Under the pieces are notes generated by a model that saw nothing but the letters and a program-made list of their open reading frames with translations, searched no databases and was not told the origin of the DNA. A stretch of DNA of 12,156 bases from positions 1-12,156 of the forward strand of contig JBBRLA010000215.1 in NCBI GenBank assembly GCA_038231615.1, read 5' to 3'. The stretch comes from JBBRLA01 sp038231615 (GTDB taxonomy: Bacteria > Myxococcota_A > Polyangia > Palsa-1104 > JAEUJZ01). Positions 6,873-12,156 of the stretch are shown one piece after another (position 1 is the stretch's first letter; each line of letters starts with the position of its first letter). The translations under genes and the position numbers were made by a program.

Positions 6873-9014
6873 ATGCGCCACCCCGCTCCTTCCCCATCGC
6901 AAACCGCAGGCGCCGCGGTCCATGGCTCGCAAAGCGCCGCGGTCCATGGCTCTCAAAGCGCCGCAGGCGCCGCGGTCCATGGCTGTTCCGTGCTGCTGCT
7001 CGGGCTGGTCCTGGCCGCCTGCGGCGTCTCGCCCGATGACGGCACCCCCAACGATCCCTTCGACCCGGGCAAGCGCCCGCCGCCGGGGAACTATGGTTCG
7101 GGCGGCTCCGGCTCCGGCGGAATGCCCATGGATACCCCGCCGATGTGCGACCCATCCGAGCGCCGCTGCGGCCACGAATTCGTCTACCAGGGCAGCCTGA
7201 TGATGCCGCTTTCCCCCGACATCGACCACGTCGAGCTGCACGGGGACTACGCGGCCAACGGATGGACCGCCGGCAACCCCATGACCTTCGATGGCAAGGT
7301 CTACCGCGTCATCGTGCCGGTCCCGTGGAACGGCAAGGTCCTTTACAAGTTCCGCCTGGTCTACAAGAACCTGTCCGACAAGTGGATTCCCGACCCGCAA
7401 AACCCCGAGCAAGTGGACGACGGGTTGGGGGGCAAAAATTCGCTGCTGACCGGGGTGACCTGCGCCAAGTGGACCTGCGCCGCGGACAAGCCCATGTGCA
7501 GCGGGCCCGGCATGCCCGGGGCCTTCGACTGGCGCGACGCGGTCCTGTACTTCGTGTTCGTCGACCGCTTCTATAACGGCGACCCCAAAAACGACATGCC
7601 GGTCAGCGCGCCCAACCTGGACGCCGCCGCCAACTGGCAGGGCGGAGACTGGGCCGGCGTCACCAAGAAGATAAAGGAGGGCTACTTCACCTCCCTGGGG
7701 ATCAACACCCTGTGGCTCACCGTGCCCATGGACCAGACCGACGGCACCGGCCTGGGCACCGACGGCCACCTGTACACCGCCTACCACGGCTACTGGCCCC
7801 GCGACCTGACCCAGCCCGGCCGCCGCTTCGGCAGCGATGCCGAGCTGAAGAACCTTACGGACGAGGCCCACAAGGCGGGCCTGCGCATCATCCTGGACTA
7901 CGCCATGAACCACGTCCACAAGGACTCGCCGGTGTGGCAGGCGCACATGAATGACGGCTGGTTCAACCCGCTGGGCCCCGCCGGCAACCCGTGCATCTGC
8001 GGCAGCGCCGCCTGCGGCTGGGACGGGGACAAGGCCAAGGTATGCTGGTTTGCCGACTACCTGCCCGACTTCAACTTCGCCAACGCCGAGGCCCGCAAGT
8101 ACTCGGTGGACAATGCCCTCTCCTGGGTGCAGAAGTCCGGCGCCGACGGCCTGCGCCTGGACGCGATCAAGCACATCGAGCTGTCCTGGCTGACCGACCT
8201 GCGCAGCCGCCTTTCCACGGACGTCGAGCCGGTGACCAAAGAGCATGTCTACCTGGTCGGCGAGACCTTCAGCGGGGACCAGAACCTCATCCGCAGCTTC
8301 ATCGACCCGTGCAAGCAGCTCGACGGACAGTTCGACTTCCCCCTGCGGGCCGCCATCAACAGCAAGATCCTCATGCGCCAGGGGAGCATGAAGGACCTCA
8401 TCGACTTCATGGATAAGAACACCGGCTTCTACGGCAGCGGGGTCATGTCCACCTTCCTGGGCAACCACGACGTGCCGCGGATCATCCACTTCGCCCAAAA
8501 CACCCCCCTGTGGAACGACCCCTGGGTGGACGGCAAGGACCACAACTGGACCCACCAGCCGGGCCTGGTCTCAGAGATGGAGGCCTACCAGCGGGTGGCG
8601 GTGGCCATGGCGGTGCTTTTGACCAACCGCGGGGTGCCCCTCATCTACTACGGGGACGAGGTCGGCCTGCCCGGAGCCGGCGACCCGGACAACCGGCGCT
8701 TCATGCAGTGGGACGGGTACAGCGCCGGGCAGACGGCCTTGCTCGGACGCCTGAAGAAGCTCACCGCACAGCGGGCCGCCCATGGGGCCCTGCGCCATGG
8801 CGATCGCACGACCCTGTCGTTCGACAATGACACCTGGGCCTACAAGATGGTCGAGGGCACCGACACGGTGTACGTGGCGGTGAACCGTGGCGACGGGGAC
8901 AAGACGGTGGCGGGACTGCCCACCGGGCCGCTCCACGACCCGCTCACGGGGGAGACCCTGACCGGCCCCAGCGTGTCGATTCCGGCCCGGGGCGTGCGCC
9001 TCCTTTTGCCCTGA
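6873..9014 (+). CDS. GH13 alpha-amylase-family lipoprotein, canonical motifs
   Basis: This is a predicted surface lipoprotein hydrolysing alpha-1,4-glucans, 713 aa. ATG 6873 has AGGA at the best spacing (6 nt); an adjacent ATG at 6870 is possible. The signal sequence is unusually long: a repeat-containing, poorly charged stretch, then SVLLLGLVLAAC with lipobox Cys50 followed by Gly. A Gly/Ser/Pro linker leads to a CBM48/E-set-like domain (~102-190, including WIPDPQNPEQVDDGLGG). The GH13 barrel begins at DAVLYFVFVDRFYNGDP (~220). All conserved regions are present: DYAMNH (D342, N346, H347), LPDFN, GLRLDAIKH (nucleophile D430 with the alpha-amylase Lys-His), LVGETF (E464), LGNHDVPR (D533) and GDEVGLPGAGDPDNRRFMQWDG. 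A C-terminal beta domain ends the protein. The Cys motif C374-x-C376-x4-C381-x9-C391 matches the upstream paralogue. The 42-bp gap from that gene implies co-transcription. Alpha-amylase and neopullulanase-like activities are both possible. Confidence 0.93.
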   Translation: MRHPAPSPSQTAGAAVHGSQSAAVHGSQSAAGAAVHGCSVLLLGLVLAACGVSPDDGTPNDPFDPGKRPPPGNYGSGGSGSGGMPMDTPPMCDPSERRCGHEFVYQGSLMMPLSPDIDHVELHGDYAANGWTAGNPMTFDGKVYRVIVPVPWNGKVLYKFRLVYKNLSDKWIPDPQNPEQVDDGLGGKNSLLTGVTCAKWTCAADKPMCSGPGMPGAFDWRDAVLYFVFVDRFYNGDPKNDMPVSAPNLDAAANWQGGDWAGVTKKIKEGYFTSLGINTLWLTVPMDQTDGTGLGTDGHLYTAYHGYWPRDLTQPGRRFGSDAELKNLTDEAHKAGLRIILDYAMNHVHKDSPVWQAHMNDGWFNPLGPAGNPCICGSAACGWDGDKAKVCWFADYLPDFNFANAEARKYSVDNALSWVQKSGADGLRLDAIKHIELSWLTDLRSRLSTDVEPVTKEHVYLVGETFSGDQNLIRSFIDPCKQLDGQFDFPLRAAINSKILMRQGSMKDLIDFMDKNTGFYGSGVMSTFLGNHDVPRIIHFAQNTPLWNDPWVDGKDHNWTHQPGLVSEMEAYQRVAVAMAVLLTNRGVPLIYYGDEVGLPGAGDPDNRRFMQWDGYSAGQTALLGRLKKLTAQRAAHGALRHGDRTTLSFDNDTWAYKMVEGTDTVYVAVNRGDGDKTVAGLPTGPLHDPLTGETLTGPSVSIPARGVRLLLP
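6910..6984. repeat. 24-bp tandem repeat in the amylase-2 signal peptide
   Basis: A 24-bp unit starting GCGCCGCGGTCCATGGCT occurs at 6910-6933 and 6934-6957 with one mismatch. After a 9-bp GCGCCGCAG spacer its first 18 bp recur at 6967-6984. Each unit contains CCGCGG and CCATGG palindromes. In frame it codes AAVHGSQS, AAVHGSQS, AAG, AAVHGCS, forming most of the region before the hydrophobic core of the signal peptide. Confidence 0.93.
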
Positions 9015-9372
9015 TCCCCGTCGCCGGCCCAGCATCGGGCCAACCCGCACCCGGCAAAAAGCCGCCCAACCCGCGTTGTCCTGCGTTTCCGCACATCGAT
9101 AATTTCACCCGCGCGGCCGGGAAAAGTCCTTTTCCGGCGGGATCCGCGATCTGACGCGATGCAGAGGTCTCGACGGAAACGATCGGATAATTTGGAGGAT
9201 TTGTGGCTATGGCTTATGCCTTTTCTTGCGCACCAAGTGCCTGGATTCAACGATGCAAGAGAAGCACACACTGTCGGTCCCACGTGCAAACTATCTCCGT
9301 TGACGCAGGCCCCGTCGCCTTGCATTTTCCTAGGGCGACAATTGGATGCCAAGAATTTCGTCGGGAGCACAC
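9015..9372. promoter_or_regulatory. 358-bp leader/intergenic region with candidate promoters
   Basis: No credible gene lies here, and base composition becomes visibly less GC-rich from about 9140. A weak GC hairpin (GGCCC/GGGCC, 9026-9041) follows the amylase stop without a T-tract. The best promoter candidate for the next gene is TTGTCC (9076-9081), 16 bp, GATAAT (9098-9103), which would give a ~260-nt leader. A second GATAAT at 9186-9191 lacks a -35, and TTGACG at 9300-9305 has only a poor -10. GGAGG at 9194-9198 precedes GTG 9203 and ATG 9209, but the frame they open overlaps the next gene out of register and looks like chance. Confidence 0.4.
9116..9138. repeat. Strong inverted repeat in the leader
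   Basis: GCCGG (9116-9120) plus AAAAG (9122-9126) pair with CTTTT (9129-9133) plus CCGGC (9134-9138), making a ten-bp stem with one bulged G and a very tight loop. No T-run follows on either strand, so a classical terminator is not favoured. It lies just downstream of the GATAAT candidate, where an operator or a 5' stabilising stem could act. Confidence 0.6.
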
Positions 9373-10413
9373 ATGCCGAATCGCCCCAAGCGCCCCACCC
9401 AGAAGAAGCCAGACGCCGAGCCTGCACGCCCCAAGAAGCGCGCGCAGCCGGTGGAGCGTACCCGCAAAAAGACCGCGGCACCGCCGGTGCCGGGCAGGAT
9501 CACCGCCATGCGCCAGAGAAACGCCAGCCGGGCCCCGGAAAAGGCAGAGTCCGCCAGATCCAGCCCGACCGCCAGGTCGAAGGCGAACGCCAAGGCCGGC
9601 ACGGCCAAAAGGACCCGCGTGGCCAGCGCGGCAAAAAAGCCCTCGCTGATCCTGGTCAGGCCGGGTTTTCCCGATGCGGACGCCGCCCTGCGCTACCTGC
9701 TGAAGCGGGCCGAGGAGCTGGTCCAGGATGGGGTGCACCCTCGCCTGCCCTACGAACTCTACCTGGATGCCCTGGTGCCGGTACTGACCTTCATCCACGC
9801 CCGCAAGGAGGTCTTCGCCGAGGCCAACCTGGGGGCCGAGGTGTGCGCCGCGGTGGAGCAGATCGCCGCGGAGCTTCAGGCGGCGCCGTCCAGCGCGCTG
9901 GACAGGGTGTCCCGCACCGAGTCCCCACCCCATGAGACCACCGCCACCGGTGCGCTGCTGCTGACCGCCTACCGGGATGCCGTGCGCCGGGTCTCCCTGG
10001 GCCCGCGAGGCCTCCTGGCCCGGCAGCGCTTCGGCATCGGCGACACCCTGGACGTGCGCAACCCGGATCAGGTCGCCAGCGGCATCGAGAGGTTCCTCGA
10101 CGGCGCCGTGCGCCACCCGGAGTACCTGCAGGAGACCGGCCTGTCCCGCAAGCAGCTCGACGGCCTGTCGGCGCAGCGGCGGGTCATTCTGGCGCAGGCC
10201 CGGGAGCGCCGCATCCTGGGCGTGCCCAGCATCAGCAGCGTCCAGAGCGTACGGGTGCTGCACGCGGCGCTGGAGTATTTCTTCGATCGGTTCTCCGCCG
10301 CGGTCAGCGCCAAGCTCTTCCATCAACCGGAAGAGCGGGTGCGGGGCCTGCGCCTGGTGCCCCGCGACAGCACCAACCGCAGCGGGGGGCTGCGCTCGAC
10401 CGACTCCCACTAA
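9373..10413 (+). CDS. Unrecognised protein with histone-H1-like basic N-terminal tail
   Basis: I do not recognise this 346-aa protein. ATG 9373 has GGGAG five bases upstream and is preferred over the in-frame ATG 9346, which has no ribosome-binding site. Residues 1-90 are dominated by Lys, Arg, Ala and Pro, with runs such as RPKRPTQKK, RTRKKTAA and SKANAKAGTAKRTR, typical of disordered nucleic-acid-binding tails. The rest (91-346) looks alpha-helical, with DADAALRYLLKRAEELVQDG (101-120), LLLTAYRDAVRRVSLGPRGLLARQRF (195-220), QLDGLSAQRRVILAQARERR (261-280) and LHAALEYFFDRF (296-307). There is no signal peptide, membrane segment or catalytic motif. The tail suggests DNA or RNA binding, as inference only. 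A hairpin follows the stop, so it may be monocistronic. Clean codon bias supports it as a real gene. Confidence 0.8.
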   Translation: MPNRPKRPTQKKPDAEPARPKKRAQPVERTRKKTAAPPVPGRITAMRQRNASRAPEKAESARSSPTARSKANAKAGTAKRTRVASAAKKPSLILVRPGFPDADAALRYLLKRAEELVQDGVHPRLPYELYLDALVPVLTFIHARKEVFAEANLGAEVCAAVEQIAAELQAAPSSALDRVSRTESPPHETTATGALLLTAYRDAVRRVSLGPRGLLARQRFGIGDTLDVRNPDQVASGIERFLDGAVRHPEYLQETGLSRKQLDGLSAQRRVILAQARERRILGVPSISSVQSVRVLHAALEYFFDRFSAAVSAKLFHQPEERVRGLRLVPRDSTNRSGGLRSTDSH

Positions 10414-10452
10414 ATAGGGGGGGCGTTCCCGTCGCGTCGCCTATGGCCTGGC

Positions 10453-10474
10453 CTGGCTCGGCAAACCGAGCCAG
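10453..10474 (+). terminator. Hairpin after the basic-tail gene (possible terminator)
   Basis: CTGGCTCGG, loop CAAA, CCGAGCCAG forms a perfect 9-bp stem 40 nt after the stop codon. It is followed by a C-rich rather than T-rich run, so if it terminates transcription it does so without a U-tract. A second six-bp GC stem (CCGCGC/GCGCGG, 10485-10503) follows closely. Confidence 0.45.
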
Positions 10475-10541
10475 CCTCCCCCCACCGCGCGTCCCTGGCG
10501 CGGGTTAACGACGGAACGTCCCCTGTGCTTCGCGCACAAAG

Positions 10542-10582
10542 AATTGCGCAATTTTGACGCACTCGATCCTGGACGATATGCT
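10542..10582 (+). promoter_or_regulatory. Promoter with abutting 12-bp palindromic operator
   Basis: A perfect palindrome AATTGCGCAATT (10542-10553) ends exactly where the -35 box TTGACG (10554-10559) begins. After 17 bp comes TATGCT (10577-10582). The expected transcription start, about 7 nt on, is 10589, the A of the ATG of the next gene, so the message may be leaderless. No Shine-Dalgarno sequence is seen before that ATG, which agrees. The palindrome is well placed for a dimeric regulator, perhaps the winged-helix protein itself. A small TGTGC/GCACA hairpin lies just upstream (10524-10538). Confidence 0.55.
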
Positions 10583-10588
10583 GCCCGC

Positions 10589-12156
10589 ATGTTTGTTGAA
10601 AGGCTTCTCGCGGGCCTGCTGGCGCCGCAAAACCGGCTTGGCGAGCTGGATGACACCCTCTCGGTGGACGTGGACTGTTATCGCGCGCTGCTCATGCGCG
10701 AGGCCCGCGGGTTGAGCGAGTCGGGGCAGATCGATCGCGAGGTGGCCATCTGGGCCTTCACCTGCATCACCGATGGATGGGTGGATGAGCACCTGCACCA
10801 CGTGCGCGACAGCCTGCTCGAACTGGGCGCGGTGTCCGAGCAGCAGCACCTGGACGCTCTGCTCCAGGCCGGGGTGCTGCGCATCCTCGGGGTGCCGGCG
10901 GACCTGTCGCCTTCGGACCTGCTCTTGCTGGATACCGTGACAAAACTCCACCCGACGCCGGGGAACGGCGACGCCGATCCGCTGGGCATGCGGCTTTTGG
11001 CCCGGCGCTATGCCCGGGAACTCGGCCTGCTCTCGCGCTCGAACGGCAAGACCGATTGTACCCTGCTGGGCGAGACGGCCATCCGCATGCCGCGGCACAA
11101 CCTGTCGGCCTACCTTCTGGCCCTGGAGATGTTGCAGTCTGCGGGCGCTTCCGACCGCTGGCGCACGCCGCGACGGGCGCTGGCCTTCCTTCTGGCAAAC
11201 CCCGAGTTCGAGGTTCCGACCACGGCGCAGGCCCGGCGCATCATGGACCCCGAGGGGCTGCTCCCCTGGCGCCGAGTGCGGCGGCTGACCCTTTTGGGAC
11301 TCTGTGAGCCTGCCGTGGAGCTGGAGGAGGACGACCGCCACGCCTGTCGCTACCGCCTGGTCTCCCAGGGCCAGGAGGCCCTGCACAAGGTGTTGCGCGA
11401 CCCGCCCTCGGAGGTGCTGCGGATCGCCGAGGCGATGCTCGCGGAGCAAACACAACAATCCCTGCGGCCCCTCCTTTTGCGCAGTGAGGCCAGCGGTCTT
11501 TCGCGGCCCCGGACGCCCGGGGGCCCCGCCGAGCCGTCGCCCCATCGGCCCCAGCCGCCGCGCTCGACGATGCGCCCTGCCGTGTCCATCGCCCAGCGGC
11601 AGCGTGCCGCCGCGGAGCCCACCGGGGTCTCGGGCGAGACGGCCCCAAAAGCCGCGTCACCCGCGCCCCAGCGCCCTGTCGCATCGTCGCCGTCCCCCGG
11701 CAGGGAAGCAAGGGAGCCCTCCCCGGCCCCGCCCCAGGCCAGGGAACAAGCCCCGCCCCAGGCCAGGGAACAAGCCCCGCCCCAGGCCAGACAGCCCGCC
11801 CTGGCCCCGGCGGAACGGGCCGAGCCCGGGCTCGAATCCCTCCAGGATCTCGACCTGTCCCACATCCTTCACCGCGCCTGGGACGAGATCCAGGCCCGGC
11901 AGGTGGCCTTCACCCTGACCGGGCCATCGGTGCACATCCGGGGCGACCGGCGCGGTCTCTTGCAGGCATGGCGCGAACTCTTGCGCATCGCCGCGGACGC
12001 CGCGCTTCAGGGGGCGGCCTCTCCCGCCGTCACCGTGGAACTGCGCCCCGCGGGAGACGAGGCGGTGGTCCTGGTCCACGACAACGGCCCGCCCCTGTCC
12101 GCCGCCGATCAGGAGGGCCTGCTGGATTCTTCCCTGGGCATGCTGGGCGAAGGCGG
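10589..12156 (+). CDS. Winged-helix-like / repeat linker / degenerate HATPase protein (3' end off window)
   Basis: The frame is open from ATG 10589 to the window end (522 codons, no stop), with strong GC3 bias. Residues ~1-220 are helical and unrecognised (MFVERLLAGLLAPQNRLGEL at the start). At ~225-265, RRLTLLGLCEPAVEL followed by CRYRLVSQGQEALHKVL resembles a winged helix (YRLTxxGxEAL). A Pro/Ala-rich linker (~300-415) carries AREQAPPQ repeats. From ~421, DLDLSHILHRAWDEIQ then VAFTLTGPSVHIRGDRRGLL and WRELLRIAADAAL match the start of a histidine-kinase-type ATPase. The N-box is degenerate (ELLRIA where NLLxNA is usual), and the G1 box reads VHDNGPPL (D498-N499-G500-P501) instead of DxGxG. 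No HExxTP-type phosphoacceptor helix is seen before it. It could be a signalling or anti-sigma-type GHKL protein; no function can be named. Confidence 0.8.
   Translation, partial: MFVERLLAGLLAPQNRLGELDDTLSVDVDCYRALLMREARGLSESGQIDREVAIWAFTCITDGWVDEHLHHVRDSLLELGAVSEQQHLDALLQAGVLRILGVPADLSPSDLLLLDTVTKLHPTPGNGDADPLGMRLLARRYARELGLLSRSNGKTDCTLLGETAIRMPRHNLSAYLLALEMLQSAGASDRWRTPRRALAFLLANPEFEVPTTAQARRIMDPEGLLPWRRVRRLTLLGLCEPAVELEEDDRHACRYRLVSQGQEALHKVLRDPPSEVLRIAEAMLAEQTQQSLRPLLLRSEASGLSRPRTPGGPAEPSPHRPQPPRSTMRPAVSIAQRQRAAAEPTGVSGETAPKAASPAPQRPVASSPSPGREAREPSPAPPQAREQAPPQAREQAPPQARQPALAPAERAEPGLESLQDLDLSHILHRAWDEIQARQVAFTLTGPSVHIRGDRRGLLQAWRELLRIAADAALQGAASPAVTVELRPAGDEAVVLVHDNGPPLSAADQEGLLDSSLGMLGEG
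11727..11790. repeat. 24-bp tandem repeat in linker of the HATPase-like gene
   Basis: A unit of 24 bp beginning CCCCGCCCCAGGCCAGGGAA is present exactly at 11727-11750 and 11751-11774. Its first 16 bp recur at 11775-11790. In frame it codes APPQAREQ repeats in the Pro/Ala-rich linker, so copy-number change would only lengthen or shorten the spacer between the winged-helix-like and ATPase-like regions. Confidence 0.95.

Noticed and set aside
6910..6984. Repeat cluster as a CRISPR-like array
   Set aside because: Units are adjacent without unique spacers and are in frame within a coding sequence.
6636..8555. 639-codon open frame on the - strand opposite the two amylases
   Set aside because: It spans the end of one GH13 gene and most of the next in antisense and has no recognisable domain.
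9203..9649. 148-codon + strand frame with GGAGG just upstream
   Set aside because: It overlaps the basic-tail gene in a different register, its sequence becomes Arg/Pro shadow-like after 9373, and GGAGG spacing is poor for both GTG and ATG.
10505..11545. 346-codon open frame on the - strand
   Set aside because: It is opposite the frame starting at 10589, which has better codon bias, a promoter, and winged-helix-like and ATPase-like similarity.

Overview
This window is about 12.2 kb of very GC-rich bacterial DNA whose third codon positions are almost all G or C. Two predicted secreted lipoproteins with lipobox cysteines followed by non-Asp +2 residues point to a Gram-negative cell. The proline/alanine-rich, repeat-bearing proteins would suit a Myxococcota or related deltaproteobacterial lineage. 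That placement is inference from style, not from a marker gene.

Layout from left to right. (1) 1-760 is a worn mobile/toxin-antitoxin patch. An ISAzo13-family transposase fragment (+) runs in from the left edge and stops short of its C-terminal part. It abuts, tail to tail, a HEPN toxin gene (-) that keeps only its first ~35 codons. The partner MNT nucleotidyltransferase antitoxin (-) is intact. (2) 760-1018 has no recognisable gene. (3) 1019-4357 (-) is a tight three-gene housekeeping operon, proS > pyrF > an rlmB-like 23S rRNA methyltransferase. The genes overlap by 14 nt and 1 nt, so translational coupling is likely. (4) A short divergent promoter region (about 4358-4433) separates it from 4434-9014 (+), two consecutive GH13 alpha-amylase-family lipoproteins 42 bp apart. 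Each has an N-terminal beta-sandwich domain that looks like a glucan-binding CBM48/E-set module. They probably form a surface alpha-glucan degradation unit. The second copy has all canonical GH13 motifs; the first keeps the catalytic triad but has lost several conserved substrate/calcium-site residues. (5) 9015-9372 is a leader region with promoter-like sequences and a strong inverted repeat. (6) 9373-10413 (+) is an unrecognised protein with a ~90-residue histone-H1-like basic tail. (7) 10414-10588 holds two hairpins, a perfect 12-bp palindrome and a good promoter. (8) 10589 to the right edge (+) is a long gene cut by the window end. It encodes a helical N-terminus, a winged-helix-like segment, a repeat-containing Pro/Ala linker and a degenerate histidine-kinase-type ATPase domain.

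Two themes cut across the genes. First, in-frame short tandem repeats (units of 6, 9 and 24 bp) occur in four of the coding regions, always in linkers, tails or the signal peptide. Second, several candidate -10 boxes lie only about 7-16 nt from a start codon, suggesting leaderless or nearly leaderless transcripts. I did not see a CRISPR array, tRNA, rRNA or clear defence island. The parts most likely to be undescribed are the unusual GH13 pair, the basic-tailed protein, and the wHTH-linker-ATPase protein with its palindromic operator.
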